Assembly (NCBI RefSeq): GCF_009910365.1
Contig: NZ_CP036423.1
Location: 2,666,001-2,730,000, forward strand
DNA length: 64,000 nucleotides
From: Aequoribacter fuscus
Lineage (GTDB): Bacteria; Pseudomonadota; Gammaproteobacteria; Pseudomonadales; Halieaceae
Direction of reading: 5' to 3'
The notes below the pieces were generated by a model. It ran no database searches. It was not told the DNA's origin and saw only the letters and a list, made by a program, of their open reading frames with translations. A program made the translations under genes and the position numbers. Positions 34,767-44,809 of the stretch are shown here, piece by piece (within the stretch, counting starts at the first letter, position 1; each line of letters starts with the position of its first letter).

Positions 34767-35570
34767 CTAACCGTGTTTTTTTGGCGACGCCTTGTGCGAG
34801 TACGCCCACCACAATAAATACAAGCCCAAGAGTATCATGGGGATGCATAAAATTTGACCGCGCGTCATCCAACCAAACGCCTGAAACCCCAAATGCGCAT
34901 CCGGCTCACGAAAGAATTCAGCGAGAAAGCGCAAGCAACCGTAACCCAAAGAGAACAGCCCAGCTGCCGCCCACCGAGGTCGCCGCTGTCGCGTAAACCA
35001 ATAGACCAACGCGAATAGCGTTACCCCCTCCAAGCCGAATTGATAGAGCTGTGACGGATGCCTGGGCAACTGCATAGGGTCATTAGGAAAAACCATAGCC
35101 CAAGGCACAGTCGCGGCGCGCCCCCATAACTCTTGCCCGATAAAATTCCCCAATCGACCCAGAGCCAAGCCAATGGGCGCAAGTGGCGCGACAAAATCGA
35201 GCAGATCCCCCAAGGCAACCTTTCGGGTCGTTGACAGGTAATACACCGCGGCGATCACACCCAGTAAGCCGCCATGAAAAGACATACCCCCTTCCCAAAC
35301 CCGCAACGCCCAGGCTGGATCAGACAGCAGGCGATCGGTCCCATAAAACAAAATATAGCCAAGCCGCCCACCCAAGACGATACCGATCGCAGCGTAAAAA
35401 ATTAAGTCGTCGACCCACTCCTCGCGCCATACCGAGCCCGCTTTGCGGCACTCTCTGCGCGCCAACCACCAAGCAAACGCCAAGCCCGCCAAATAGGTCA
35501 GACCATACCAATGGATTTTAAGAGGCCCAAGCTCTAGCGCAACGGGATCAATGGCGGGGTAAGCCAGCAT
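34767..35570 (-). CDS. lgt: Prolipoprotein diacylglyceryl transferase
   Basis: This inner-membrane enzyme attaches diacylglycerol to the lipobox Cys of pre-lipoproteins. The 267-aa protein has seven helices and the Lgt signature GRLGNFIGQELWGRA, plus HGGLLGVIAAVYYL and RHPSQLYQFGLEG. I start at the ATG at 35570, which gives the family N-terminus (LAYPAIDPVALELGPLKIHWYGL region) and has an AGGG site; a start at 35636 would run through the leader hairpin. It leads the lgt-thyA-folA operon. Confidence 0.96.
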   Translation of the reverse strand: MLAYPAIDPVALELGPLKIHWYGLTYLAGLAFAWWLARRECRKAGSVWREEWVDDLIFYAAIGIVLGGRLGYILFYGTDRLLSDPAWALRVWEGGMSFHGGLLGVIAAVYYLSTTRKVALGDLLDFVAPLAPIGLALGRLGNFIGQELWGRAATVPWAMVFPNDPMQLPRHPSQLYQFGLEGVTLFALVYWFTRQRRPRWAAAGLFSLGYGCLRFLAEFFREPDAHLGFQAFGWMTRGQILCIPMILLGLYLLWWAYSHKASPKKHG

Positions 35571-35584
35571 AGTGAAAGCCCTGT

Positions 35585-35613
35585 AAAAAGCACGTAGGGT
35601 AGCACCCTTACGT
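35585..35613 (-). terminator. Terminator-like hairpin in the lgt leader
   Basis: On the minus strand ACGTAAGGGT-GCT-ACCCTACGT (one bulged base) is followed by GCTTTTT, 15 nt before the lgt start and inside the 87-bp divergent gap to the NRDE gene. It has the look of an intrinsic attenuator. It could alternatively be a barrier to leftward transcription entering from elsewhere. Confidence 0.45.
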
Positions 35614-35657
35614 TTAGAATTAATGTAACCTTGCAATTTTTAGCAGGATAAACCGCC

Positions 35658-36428
35658 ATGTGCCTGATTGCTATCGGCTGGCAAGCACATCCGACGATGC
35701 CGCTGGTCATTGTTGCTAATCGCGATGAGTTTTACCAGCGCGAGTCGCAAAGCATGACCTTTTGGGAGGATCAACCAAACATCCTCGCCGGCAGAGATTT
35801 ACAGGCGGGCGGCACTTGGCTTGGCGTCAACGCACAGGGCCGCTTCGCCGCCTTAACCAATGTTCGCGAGACGCTTCCACCAGCGACCGAAACATCTCGC
35901 GGAAGCCTCGTTGGGCTGTGGCTTAGCAATCAATCCTCAAGCATGGAGCTCGTTGGTCAACTGGCCGACACGGCCGCGACGTACAGTGGCTACAACCTCA
36001 TATTTGGCGACACCTCACAGCTGCTTTGGGCGAGCAATCGCGGCCAAAATGGCTTCGAGTACAGCTATTTAGCGAGCGGCATTTACGGCCTGAGCAACGC
36101 GTCGCTGAATACGCCATGGCCGAAACTTCGACTGGCCAAGCAACGTTTAGCCCTGCAACTTAAACTCTCCCACCCCTCGATCGCCGAGCTGGCGTGGGTT
36201 ACGGCAGATACCTGCACGCAGGACGACTTAAGTCACTTAGGCGACACTGACATGGAAGAAAGCTGGCTTAGAGCACTGAGCGCACAATGGATTGCGACCC
36301 CCGATTATGGGACTCGAGCACAAACCGTCATTACGCGTGAAAACACTGGGCAAATGACATGCCACGAACGCACCGTCAGCGCTCGCGGCGACACCACTAG
36401 CGAGCAAACCTTTCAGTTTAGGATATAG
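35658..36428 (+). CDS. NRDE/TANGO2 family protein
   Basis: This 256-aa protein begins with Met-Cys and carries the family motif VANRDEFYQRES, with the following GRDLQAGGTWLGVNAQGRFAALTNVRE segment typical of NRDE (TANGO2) proteins. The exposed N-terminal Cys suggests an Ntn-hydrolase-like fold; eukaryotic relatives have been linked to heme or lipid handling. The substrate is unknown. Its 3' end overlaps the convergent ptsP gene by 11 nt. Confidence 0.9.
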   Translation: MCLIAIGWQAHPTMPLVIVANRDEFYQRESQSMTFWEDQPNILAGRDLQAGGTWLGVNAQGRFAALTNVRETLPPATETSRGSLVGLWLSNQSSSMELVGQLADTAATYSGYNLIFGDTSQLLWASNRGQNGFEYSYLASGIYGLSNASLNTPWPKLRLAKQRLALQLKLSHPSIAELAWVTADTCTQDDLSHLGDTDMEESWLRALSAQWIATPDYGTRAQTVITRENTGQMTCHERTVSARGDTTSEQTFQFRI

Positions 36429-38721
36429 AGCCTACAGCCTCATCAAGGCTCACCGGCACAAACTGCTGCATGCCACGTTCGGACAAGAAGGCGCCCAAAG
36501 CGCCCTGAATTTGCTCTGAGTGATCCATGACTACGACCTCTTCAAGCAAATTACGCGCATCATCGAGCAAGACCGAGCGAAGCGCTTTTTTGACTTTAGG
36601 CAAGCTTATCGAGTTCATCGACAAGGTGTCGTAACCCATCGCCGCCAGTAATACCGACGCGCCCGGATCACCTGCAAGCTCCCCGCAAATACTAACTGGC
36701 TTGCCCTCAGCCTTGCCGCTTTCAGCCACAATCCTCAAAGCCTGTATCACCGCGGGATGGTACGCATGATAAAGATCAGCCACCCGTGCATTGTTGCGAT
36801 CAACGGCCAAGAGATACTGAGTCAAATCATTTGAACCTACGCTTAAGAAGTCGACCTTCCTAGCTAAAGCGCGCGCCTGATACACCGCCGCTGGAACCTC
36901 AACCATAACACCAACAGGGGGACGCTCGCCCACTTCGTGACCCTCCTGCAGCAGCTCCTGATAACAGCGCTCGACCAAATCAAGCGCTTCTTGAAGCTCG
37001 GACATATTACTCACCATCGGCAGCATAATGCGTAAGTTACCCAAACCCACATTTGCCTTCATCATGGCTCGGACCTGCGCCAAAAATATCTCGGGATGAT
37101 CGAGCGTGACTCGCAGACCACGCCAGCCCAAAAAGGGGTTAGCCTCTTCGATTGGAAAATAGGGTAAGGCCTTATCACCCCCAATATCCAACGTGCGCAT
37201 GGTGACCGCTTTAGGGGCAAAAGCTTCTAACTGCTGCCGATACAGTTGGCGCTGCTCTTCCTCGCTGGGAAAGCGCTCTTGCATTAGAAATGGCACCTCT
37301 GTTCGGTACAGACCGACGCCTTCGGCGCCTCGATCTAACGAAATTGCCACATCGGCCATCAACCCAGTGTTCACGAATAAAGGAATTCGGTGTCCATCTG
37401 CCGTCTCGCAATCTACGTCTCGCAAAGATTCCAAATCTTTGCTCAAAGCCGCCTCTTGCTCGACCAACTCTTCAAAACGCTCGAGCAACATCGTCGACGG
37501 ATTCAAATGCACAACACCGTTATACCCATCGATAATAACGGTCTTACCCTCAAGCCGGGTGTAGGGTAAATCAACAGCACCCATGAGAGTCGGAATGCCC
37601 ATAGCGCGGGCTAAAATAGCAACGTGAGAATTGCCTGAGCCTCGCACCGATATTAATCCCACCAAGTTTTCTCGAGGCACCTCACCGAGCATTGACGCGG
37701 TCAACTCCTCGCCCACCAGGACCACTCGATCCGAATAATCTCGCTTATCGTGCGCATCGACCTGAAGGTAACTTAAGACCCGAGTGCCAAGATCTTTAAC
37801 ATCAACGGCACGCTCTCGTAGGTAACTGTGCTCCATTTGCTCGAAGTGCCGTATATGCTCGATCATCACCTGACTTAAGGCACCTTGGGCCCAATTGCCG
37901 GCCTTGATCAACGCGGCCACTTCGGCACCGATGGTGGAATCATCAAGAATACTTAAATACACATCGAACAACGCACGATCTTCAGCGTTCAGCTGATCGG
38001 CCAAATTCGCAGCAACCGCACGCACATCATTACGAACCGCCTCGAGTGCTTGCTTGAAGGCACGCAATTCGGCGCGCCGGTCATTCGCTTGTTTCTTGGG
38101 CACCGCATACAAATCAGCGACAGGCGACACAACAGCGACCTGTCCCACCGCAACACCCGGAGAACCTCCAATACCCGTAACACGGGTTGAGCCCTGCGGA
38201 CTCGCATTGGTATCAGTGTATTCTTCTTGGATCGAGCCGGTAACCTGAGCATGCGCAATCACGCCCGCCAGCTGTGCCGACATGGTGACCAAAAAGGCCT
38301 CATCGCTCTCGTCAAATCGACGCCGCTGTGCCTGCTGAACAACCAGCACACCCAACACGATCTTGTGGTGGATAATCGGCACCCCCAAAAAGGCGTGAAA
38401 GGGCTCTTCGCCAATACCTGATAGCAACTGGAAATGCGGGTGCTCTGACGCGTTGTCCAAGTTCACGGGCTCTTCACGGGTCGCAACCAAACCAACCAAG
38501 CCCTCGTTATGGGCCAAGCTCAACAAACCAATCTGGTTTTTGTTAAGACCTTCGGTCGCTCTAAACACCAAGCGATTTGTTGCTGGGTCACGTAAATACA
38601 CTGAGCACACCTGTGTCCCCATGGCGTCTCGCACCCGGGTCACGATGATTTTCAGCGCCTCCTCTAACGATTCAGCCGCATTTACGCGTTGCACAATGTT
38701 GCGCAACATTTCCAGCATCAT
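36418..38721 (-). CDS. ptsP: PTS-Ntr enzyme I (phosphoenolpyruvate-protein phosphotransferase)
   Basis: Takes phosphate from PEP and passes it to NPr in the nitrogen phosphotransfer chain. The 767-aa protein has an N-terminal GAF domain (residues about 5-165, with AFLGVPIIHHKIVLGVLVVQQ), then a linker, the phospho-histidine domain (GSGNSHVAILARAMGIPTLMG), and the PEP-binding barrel (DIGGDKALPYF, GWRGLRVTLD, SVGSNDLTQYLLAVDRN). The first two codons are ATG; the second fits the E. coli N-terminus best. It lies 6 nt after rppH, a widespread pairing. ptsN and npr are not in the window. Confidence 0.97.
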   Translation of the reverse strand: MMLEMLRNIVQRVNAAESLEEALKIIVTRVRDAMGTQVCSVYLRDPATNRLVFRATEGLNKNQIGLLSLAHNEGLVGLVATREEPVNLDNASEHPHFQLLSGIGEEPFHAFLGVPIIHHKIVLGVLVVQQAQRRRFDESDEAFLVTMSAQLAGVIAHAQVTGSIQEEYTDTNASPQGSTRVTGIGGSPGVAVGQVAVVSPVADLYAVPKKQANDRRAELRAFKQALEAVRNDVRAVAANLADQLNAEDRALFDVYLSILDDSTIGAEVAALIKAGNWAQGALSQVMIEHIRHFEQMEHSYLRERAVDVKDLGTRVLSYLQVDAHDKRDYSDRVVLVGEELTASMLGEVPRENLVGLISVRGSGNSHVAILARAMGIPTLMGAVDLPYTRLEGKTVIIDGYNGVVHLNPSTMLLERFEELVEQEAALSKDLESLRDVDCETADGHRIPLFVNTGLMADVAISLDRGAEGVGLYRTEVPFLMQERFPSEEEQRQLYRQQLEAFAPKAVTMRTLDIGGDKALPYFPIEEANPFLGWRGLRVTLDHPEIFLAQVRAMMKANVGLGNLRIMLPMVSNMSELQEALDLVERCYQELLQEGHEVGERPPVGVMVEVPAAVYQARALARKVDFLSVGSNDLTQYLLAVDRNNARVADLYHAYHPAVIQALRIVAESGKAEGKPVSICGELAGDPGASVLLAAMGYDTLSMNSISLPKVKKALRSVLLDDARNLLEEVVVMDHSEQIQGALGAFLSERGMQQFVPVSLDEAVGSIS

Positions 38722-38727
38722 ACCTGT

Positions 38728-39225
38728 TTAATCCTGCCGCAATGTCACATTCACCGGCGCACAGTCTGCCAGCTCCTGCATGGCCAAGCGATACACCTCA
38801 CGCTTGAAGTGGATCACTTGATCAATCGGGTGCCAATAATCGACCCACTCCCAATGATCAAATTCTGGTGTACCGTGTCCATCCAATTGGATAGCGTCGT
38901 CAGTCGCCAGTAACCGCAACAAAAACCACTTCTGTTTTTGGCCGACACACTTTCGCCCCGGACCTTTACGCCAGTACTGCCGCGGCAAGTGATACCGAAG
39001 CCAGCGCTCTGTTTGGCCTAAGATTTCGACGTGGTGCGCCTGTAACCCAACCTCTTCTTGCAACTCTCGATACAAGGCCTGCTCGGGGCTCTCTCCCGAA
39101 TCAATCCCACCTTGCGGAAATTGCCAACCGTTTTTACCGCCGATACGACGGGCCCAAAACACTTTGCCGAGGTCGTTACAGATGATAATGCCGACGTTCG
39201 GCCGAAAACCATCTTCGTCAATCAC
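38728..39225 (-). CDS. rppH: RNA pyrophosphohydrolase RppH
   Basis: This Nudix enzyme removes pyrophosphate from mRNA 5' ends and so triggers decay. The Nudix box is [22 protein letters not shown]. The 165-aa form starts at the GTG at 39225, which gives the usual (M)[11 protein letters not shown] start and has AGAGG at good spacing. An ATG nine codons upstream would leave only about 6 nt of leader after the predicted promoter (TATAGT at 39265-39270). It is followed closely by ptsP. Confidence 0.95.
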   Translation of the reverse strand: MIDEDGFRPNVGIIICNDLGKVFWARRIGGKNGWQFPQGGIDSGESPEQALYRELQEEVGLQAHHVEILGQTERWLRYHLPRQYWRKGPGRKCVGQKQKWFLLRLLATDDAIQLDGHGTPEFDHWEWVDYWHPIDQVIHFKREVYRLAMQELADCAPVNVTLRQD

Positions 39226-39264
39226 GACTCGCCTCTTTTCTATAAATTTCATGTTAACCTTGCC

Positions 39265-39270
39265 ACTATA
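39265..39270 (-). promoter_or_regulatory. -10 box of rppH-ptsP
   Basis: TATAGT on the minus strand predicts a start near 39258. A short inverted repeat TCAGGC/GCCTGA (39279-39300) lies just upstream, where the -35 should be; no -35 consensus is seen. Confidence 0.45.
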
Positions 39271-39326
39271 GCACGGAGTCAGGCTTTCGCGACTGCCTGA
39301 TCGATATTCTCAACAAAAGGCTCACT

Positions 39327-39986
39327 ATGGCACTGGCGATTTTTGATCTCGATAACACACTCTTGGGCACCGACTCTGACCACCAATGGGGCGAGTACCT
39401 ATGCGATCAAGGCCTTGTGTCTGCCGATGAATTTCGGGCCCGCAACGACCAGTTTTATGAAGATTACAAATTGGCAAGGTTAGATATCAACGCCTACCTT
39501 CGCTTCGTGCTCACAACCATCAAGGGCCTAAGTACCCGCGAAGTCGACGACTTGCACAGCGTATTTTTCCAGAGCCACATCGCGCCCTTTATGTTGACCA
39601 AAGCGCAGGACTGCGTGAACCAACATAACGCTAATGGTGACACCTGCCTCGTGATTACGGCGACCAGCCGCTTCATCACCGAGCCCATTGTGAGGGCGTT
39701 TGGTATTGAGCACATCATTGCGTCAGAGGCACAGATTATCGACGGACACTACACCGGCGAGCCTTCGGGCACCCCAAGTTTCGCAGGTGGTAAAGTCACG
39801 CGGCTTGCCGAGTGGCTAAACACCAAACCGGAACTTAAATCACAGGAGCACTATTTTTACAGCGATTCTCGCAACGATTTACCGTTGCTTGAAGAAGTCA
39901 GCCACCCTGTCGCTGTGGATCCCGACGATACCTTGCGGCACATTGCGAGCGAGCGAGGGTGGCCTATTTTAAGCTTTAGAGACTAA
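39327..39986 (+). CDS. HAD-superfamily phosphatase, subfamily IB (SerB-like)
   Basis: This 219-aa cytosolic phosphatase has the HAD motif [16 protein letters not shown], motif II in LVITATSRF, and motif [21 protein letters not shown]. The cap resembles phosphoserine phosphatase-like IB enzymes, but the substrate is not fixed by sequence. It is divergent from rppH-ptsP, an arrangement I recall from Pseudomonas. Its end overlaps the convergent gcvH by 4 nt. Confidence 0.9.
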   Translation: MALAIFDLDNTLLGTDSDHQWGEYLCDQGLVSADEFRARNDQFYEDYKLARLDINAYLRFVLTTIKGLSTREVDDLHSVFFQSHIAPFMLTKAQDCVNQHNANGDTCLVITATSRFITEPIVRAFGIEHIIASEAQIIDGHYTGEPSGTPSFAGGKVTRLAEWLNTKPELKSQEHYFYSDSRNDLPLLEEVSHPVAVDPDDTLRHIASERGWPILSFRD

Positions 39987-40369
39987 TCGTCGCAGCTCGC
40001 ATCGTATTGCTCTGCGGTAAGCAAATCATCAACACTCGTGGCGTCATCGAGGCGCATCTTGAAGAACCAGCCATCACCATAAGGGTCTTCATTGATGACT
40101 TCCGGGTTATCTTCTAAGTTTTCGTTGATCGCAATAATTTCGCCACCGATGGGTGCGTAGATATCCGACGCGGCTTTTACCGACTCGACAACACCCGCCT
40201 CATCGCCGGCACCGAGTTGGGCGCCAACTTCGGGTAACTCGACAAACACAACATCGCCTAGCGCTTCTTGCGCATGATTCGTGATGCCGACTGTCGCAGT
40301 ACCATCGTCCTCAACGCGGACCCACTCGTGGCTGCTAACGTAACGTAACTCTGCTGGTGATTGGCTCAT
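39983..40369 (-). CDS. gcvH: Glycine cleavage system H protein
   Basis: This 128-aa lipoyl carrier shuttles the methylamine group between GcvP and GcvT. The lipoylated Lys is in [13 protein letters not shown], with [15 protein letters not shown] before it and [11 protein letters not shown]-like [11 protein letters not shown] after it. gcvT and gcvP are not in the window, so the system is split or GcvH serves mainly in lipoate metabolism. Confidence 0.96.
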   Translation of the reverse strand: MSQSPAELRYVSSHEWVRVEDDGTATVGITNHAQEALGDVVFVELPEVGAQLGAGDEAGVVESVKAASDIYAPIGGEIIAINENLEDNPEVINEDPYGDGWFFKMRLDDATSVDDLLTAEQYDASCDD

Positions 40370-40394
40370 GGCATTCCCCCAAATTAAAAAGCGT

Positions 40395-40422
40395 ATTCTA
40401 CCCCAGAGCGGTAGAAAGACAA
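40395..40422 (-). promoter_or_regulatory. Candidate promoter of gcvH
   Basis: TAGAAT (40395-40400) with TTGTCT 16 bp upstream on the minus strand; predicted start near 40388 with a leader of about 19 nt. It overlaps the very end of the ubiI-like gene. Confidence 0.45.
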
Positions 40423-41619
40423 TCAGGCAAGACCCATTGCGATTTTGGCCACTTTCCGCTTCACCGGACTTAACCGGTTAAACGTGGACATTCCCGCATT
40501 GCGCAACCAGCGCACGACAGGATTGTGCTGATCAAACAAGCGAACAAAACCTTCCATTGCGCCCGCAACGACCAGATTGTCAGTTTTACGCCGACGCTGA
40601 TAACGCGCTAGCACCAGCGTAGACCCAAGATCTAGACCTTTGCTGGCAGCTCGGCCCAACTCTTCGGCCAGCACAGAAACATCAGCAAAACCCAAATTAA
40701 TACCCTGTCCGGCTAAAGGATGAATGGTATGCGCAGCATCGCCCACCAGCACACAACGCTTGGCTTGATAGTTCATTGCGTGGCGTTGCCGTAGAGGAAC
40801 GCAAATCCGCTGAGATACCCCCGTGATTGCACCCAGTTGGATTTCGCTTTTGTGCGCCAGCGCGTCCATAAAATCAGCGTCCTCAAGCTGCATCAGGCGC
40901 TCGGCCTCGCGCTCGTGCGCAGACCAAACAAGGGATACAAATTGATCGCTGGGATGACTCAAGGGCAGAAAGGCGAGCGGACCCGTGCGCAGAAACCACT
41001 GCCGCGCCACGTGCTCATGCATGCACTCTGTCCGAAGGGTGGCCACAATCGCTGACTGACCGTAAGGCCACTCGACGACATCAACACCCATGTATTGCCG
41101 AATAATCGAAAGTGCACCATCAGCACCAACTAACAGCTGTGCTGACCAAGTTTGCCCCGACTTTAACTCAATGCGCGCCTCGGACTCGGTTGTGTCAATC
41201 GCGTTAATCTCTTGCTGCATCAACGTTCGCACGCGACTTTGTTTCAGCTTGTCATGCAAAGCGGCCAGTAACACAGAGTTTTCGACGATGGCTCCTAGCT
41301 CACTCACTTGCAGCTCGGCGGCATCAAATTGCACAAAGCCTGTGCCCTCGCCGTCCCACACCTGCATCGATCGGTACGCTTGGCGACGGACCGACGGTAA
41401 ATCTAGGCCCTGTTCACCTAAGAACTGCCATGAATTTGCCGCCACGGCACTGACTCGAGCGTCGAAGTCGTACACGGTTTGGGGCTGTTCATGTTGCACT
41501 TCGGCCCACGAACCCCGTTCGACAATCACCACATCAAGGCCCTGCCTATCTAAGGCCAGTGCGAGACTCGCTCCTGCTAATCCGCCACCAACGATCACAA
41601 CATCACATTGACTAGACAT
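40423..41619 (-). CDS. ubiI: UbiI/VisC-type FAD-dependent hydroxylase (ubiquinone biosynthesis)
   Basis: This 398-aa flavoprotein monooxygenase of the UbiH/UbiI/UbiF group hydroxylates the ubiquinone ring precursor. The FAD-binding start is [18 protein letters not shown], with [13 protein letters not shown] and the [21 protein letters not shown] motif. By position after ubiH it should be UbiI (C5 hydroxylase), though family members are hard to tell apart. The ATG at 41619 lies inside the end of ubiH. Confidence 0.87.
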   Translation of the reverse strand: MSSQCDVVIVGGGLAGASLALALDRQGLDVVIVERGSWAEVQHEQPQTVYDFDARVSAVAANSWQFLGEQGLDLPSVRRQAYRSMQVWDGEGTGFVQFDAAELQVSELGAIVENSVLLAALHDKLKQSRVRTLMQQEINAIDTTESEARIELKSGQTWSAQLLVGADGALSIIRQYMGVDVVEWPYGQSAIVATLRTECMHEHVARQWFLRTGPLAFLPLSHPSDQFVSLVWSAHEREAERLMQLEDADFMDALAHKSEIQLGAITGVSQRICVPLRQRHAMNYQAKRCVLVGDAAHTIHPLAGQGINLGFADVSVLAEELGRAASKGLDLGSTLVLARYQRRRKTDNLVVAGAMEGFVRLFDQHNPVVRWLRNAGMSTFNRLSPVKRKVAKIAMGLA

Positions 41620-42826
41620 AGTCGCCCTCACCAACAGCGCCCGCGGCAATCGCAGTAAATCGCTGCTTCACTGTCGGTATCAGATCCATGAAACCCAGGG
41701 CAAAATTGCGTACGGCACCCACCGCCCCTGTGTACTGAAATAGCTCGGGCAATAAATCACTGGCGTTCACGGTACGCCACTGATCCAGAGCTCGGCGCTG
41801 TGCATAGGGCGACAGAGCCGCGCTAGAAAAATCCTGGCTGCTCACGCACTGTGTTAGTACCTCGGTCAGACTGCGAATATCCCGCACGGATAAATTAAAC
41901 CCCTGACCAGCTACCGGGTGAAGGGTGTGCGCCGCATTTCCTAACACCACAATACCCGCCCGAACTTGCTCAATACGATGCATCATTTGCAGCGGATACA
42001 CGTGGCGCTCACCCACCTGTTCGATACGGCCCAATCGATACCCAAATTGCGCCTCTAAACTTTTGCAGAATTGCCGATCAGTCAGGCTCATAAGCTCGTC
42101 GATTCGATCTTTAGGTGCGGTCCAGACCAGCGCGCTGCGATTTAAGTCGCCCGCGTTGTTTAGGGGCAACATCGCCATGGGCCCCTGTTCGCTAAAACGC
42201 TCATAAGCGCAGTGACCATGGTGCTCTGCGGTGGCGACGTTGGCAATAATCGCACTGTGAGCGTAGGCCTTCGATTCGCGGAGCATGCCCAGACGCTGCG
42301 CCAAAGCAGATTGGCCACCGTCGGCAATAATCAGACAATCTAACAACTGTGCTTTACCGTCGGCATCGAATACTTCTACGCCGCGGGCTTTGGGCTGAAT
42401 GGTCGCCACCTCGCTGGGGGCATGCACCCTGACTCGGCTATCTTTGAGTTGTTGGGAAAGTGTTTCGCCCAAAACCCGATTCTCGATGACGCCGCCTAAT
42501 TGCGGCCAGTTGACCTGCTGCGCGGTCAATACTGTCGATCCCATCCTTCCCTTATTCGAGACATGAATGGACCGGATAGGACACGCTTGCTGGGACACAT
42601 CCAGCAGACCCAAACTGTCCATATAGCGCAGAGTGTCAAAGCTTAAAGCCGTGGAGCGATCATCAAAAGATGGCTGGGACAACGGGCGATCAAAGTCTAT
42701 CGACGCTACATCAAAAACATGAATAGCACAGCTTGCTCCGAACGACCTATCGAAAGCCAACGCGGCCAGCAAACCCACCATGCCGCCGCCGACAATACCT
42801 ACATTATGCCTTATCGATTCATCCAC
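41612..42826 (-). CDS. ubiH: UbiH-type FAD-dependent hydroxylase
   Basis: The 404-aa paralogue of the next gene has GIVGGGMVGLLAALAFDRSFG for FAD, LIIADGGQSALAQRL, and GNAAHTLHPVAGQGFNLSVRD, where GNAAH replaces the more usual GDAAH, as in UbiH. It starts with GTG, 16 nt inside pepP. The order pepP-ubiH-ubiI is the conserved gammaproteobacterial one. Confidence 0.9.
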   Translation of the reverse strand: MDESIRHNVGIVGGGMVGLLAALAFDRSFGASCAIHVFDVASIDFDRPLSQPSFDDRSTALSFDTLRYMDSLGLLDVSQQACPIRSIHVSNKGRMGSTVLTAQQVNWPQLGGVIENRVLGETLSQQLKDSRVRVHAPSEVATIQPKARGVEVFDADGKAQLLDCLIIADGGQSALAQRLGMLRESKAYAHSAIIANVATAEHHGHCAYERFSEQGPMAMLPLNNAGDLNRSALVWTAPKDRIDELMSLTDRQFCKSLEAQFGYRLGRIEQVGERHVYPLQMMHRIEQVRAGIVVLGNAAHTLHPVAGQGFNLSVRDIRSLTEVLTQCVSSQDFSSAALSPYAQRRALDQWRTVNASDLLPELFQYTGAVGAVRNFALGFMDLIPTVKQRFTAIAAGAVGEGDYV

Positions 42827-44124
42827 AGCTCGATCTCTTCAACCGTTTTAGGCGCTTGTTCAGTCAGCACCTCAGGGCCTCGTTCACTAATCAATACGTC
42901 GTCTTCAATTCGAATACCGATACCGCGCCAACGCTCGTGCACCAAAGCGTTATCAGAGGCGATGTAAATACCAGGTTCTACCGTTGTTACCATACCAGCC
43001 AACAAATCACGCCAGCGACCCTCTCTCTGATAATCGCCGACATCGTGCACATCAAGCCCCAGCCAGTGCCCAACACGATGCATGTAAAAGGCTTGGTATG
43101 CTTTGGTGTCTATCAGGTCATTCAGGGTTCCCCGCAAGATACCCAAATCCAGCAGACCCTCGGTAATAATACGCACGCTAGCGTCATGACTTGCCTGCCA
43201 AGGCAGCCCCACTTGGAGCTGCTCGATCGCAGCCTTCTGGGCCAGTAACACGATCTCGTACACAGCTTTCTGCTCGGGGCTAAAACGCCCGTTCACGGGG
43301 AAGGTACGGGTGACATCGGCAGCATACATCTGATACTCGCACCCCGCATCGATCAGCACTAACTCTCCGTCACACATACGGCGGCTGTTTTTGTCGTAGT
43401 GCAAGGTACACGCGTTTGGACCGCTTCCAACAATGGGCGCATAAGCCTGTTCGCGTGCCCCATGACGAGCAAACACATACTGTAACTCCGCTTCCAACTG
43501 GTATTCATAAACACCCGGGGCCGCCGCTCGCATCGCCGCCTGATGGCCAGCAACTGTAATATCAGCCGCCTTACGCATGACCTCAAGCTCCGCAGCATCT
43601 TTAATTAAGCGGTGCTCATGCAACAGGCGATGCAAATCGATCAAATCGCCCGGGGCCAAACTTAAGCTCGAGGCGTGCTGACGCAAATGTGCCAAAATAC
43701 CCAGCACCCGCTGATCAAAATCAGGACGCAAACCCACCGAGTAGTACACATGCTCACGCCCTTCCATTAAGCCAGGCAAGATGTCATCGATGTCATCCAA
43801 AGGGAAGGCGTCGTCGAAGCCGTAGTCACTGACCGCGCGCTCAGGGCCAACTTGCTCGCCCTCCCATAGGGCGGTTTTAGGGTCGGGCTCGGCGCAAAAC
43901 AAGATCGCCTCACCGTGCGGACGCCCGGGGACCAATACGATCAGCGCGTCGGGCTCATTAAAACCACTGAGGTACCAAAAATCACTGTCCTGCCTGAAGC
44001 GAAAATGCGTATCACGACTTCGTATTTTTTGCGAAGCAGCCGGCACCAAAGCTACCGCATTGTCGACCATGTCGGTCATTAAGCGCTGTCGACGGGCTGC
44101 GTGATTTTTAAAAGAAGAACGCAT
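42811..44124 (-). CDS. pepP: Xaa-Pro aminopeptidase
   Basis: This dinuclear-manganese aminopeptidase P cleaves N-terminal residues before Pro. The 437-aa protein has an N-terminal creatinase-like domain (RSRDTHFRFRQDSDFWYLSGF) and a pita-bread domain with the metal ligands in VLIDAGCEYQMYAADVTRTFPV, the His in MHRVGHWLGLDVHDVG, and the Glu residues in VTTVEPGIYI and GIGIRIEDDVL. It is followed by ubiH. Confidence 0.97.
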   Translation of the reverse strand: MRSSFKNHAARRQRLMTDMVDNAVALVPAASQKIRSRDTHFRFRQDSDFWYLSGFNEPDALIVLVPGRPHGEAILFCAEPDPKTALWEGEQVGPERAVSDYGFDDAFPLDDIDDILPGLMEGREHVYYSVGLRPDFDQRVLGILAHLRQHASSLSLAPGDLIDLHRLLHEHRLIKDAAELEVMRKAADITVAGHQAAMRAAAPGVYEYQLEAELQYVFARHGAREQAYAPIVGSGPNACTLHYDKNSRRMCDGELVLIDAGCEYQMYAADVTRTFPVNGRFSPEQKAVYEIVLLAQKAAIEQLQVGLPWQASHDASVRIITEGLLDLGILRGTLNDLIDTKAYQAFYMHRVGHWLGLDVHDVGDYQREGRWRDLLAGMVTTVEPGIYIASDNALVHERWRGIGIRIEDDVLISERGPEVLTEQAPKTVEEIELWMNR

Positions 44125-44132
44125 GACTTGGA

Positions 44133-44717
44133 TTAGTGCCAGATACGCTCGTGCTCATCTTCCAACGAGAGCTCATCGTCGTCGAGCGCGTAGGTGGAAT
44201 ACAAATTCAAAACCACCACGCGAACGTATTCTAACAACTCAAAAAAATCATTCTCTTGCTCATCGAAATCATCGAACCCACTCACCTCGACTCGCGCAAT
44301 TTGGGCTAAGTCTCTGAGAATCTCTGCCGACTCGGTAGTCACCTGATCCGATTGTGTAACCCCTGCCGCAAAGCCTTTTAAGAAACCCTCGCACCACAGC
44401 GCTAAACCCTCTGATCGCAGCTCCAACTCATCATCATCGTCCGGCACGAGGGGCGAAAACCCGTAGTCAGGATCGCATAAGGCCCGCAAACTCGCTGCGG
44501 CTGCCTGTTCTGTGGCGACCATCAAATCACCAGTGATGGACTCTTTTAGCGCGTGCCCCATGGCCGCTAGCAAGTCGTCCGACCGAAGCCCGGACACCAG
44601 CAAACCCACCACGCAACCGTGCCACTCTGAGGGTGACAAATCGACCCCTTCCATCAAAAACAAATCGGCTACCTGATCAAAGTCACTCGCCAGGACTTCG
44701 TCACTTTCTATCCACAT
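44133..44717 (-). CDS. ygfB: UPF0149 (YgfB/YecA) family protein
   Basis: This 194-aa acidic, all-helical protein has family features: an early LSPSEWHGCVVGLLVSG (corresponding to SPAELHGLLCGLL-type motifs) and a later LALWCEGFLKGFAAGV. It lies upstream of pepP by 8 nt, as in E. coli, and is divergent from the zapB-like/zapA genes. In Pseudomonas the homologue acts in gene regulation through AlpA; a similar role here is only possible. Confidence 0.92.
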   Translation of the reverse strand: MWIESDEVLASDFDQVADLFLMEGVDLSPSEWHGCVVGLLVSGLRSDDLLAAMGHALKESITGDLMVATEQAAAASLRALCDPDYGFSPLVPDDDDELELRSEGLALWCEGFLKGFAAGVTQSDQVTTESAEILRDLAQIARVEVSGFDDFDEQENDFFELLEYVRVVVLNLYSTYALDDDELSLEDEHERIWH

Positions 44718-44753
44718 AAAAAACTTCCTTATCGCAACACGCCACGGCTCGCG

Positions 44754-44782
44754 TTGACCTAAATCGATGTCCCTACTATAGT
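44754..44782 (+). promoter_or_regulatory. Sigma-70 promoter of the zapB-like/zapA genes
   Basis: TTGACC (44754-44759), a 17-bp spacer and TATAGT (44777-44782). It is one of the best matches to consensus in the window. The predicted start near 44789 leaves about 21 nt before the ATG at 44810. Confidence 0.75.
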
Positions 44783-44809
44783 AACCGAGAATTCATCGGT
44801 ATACCGCAA

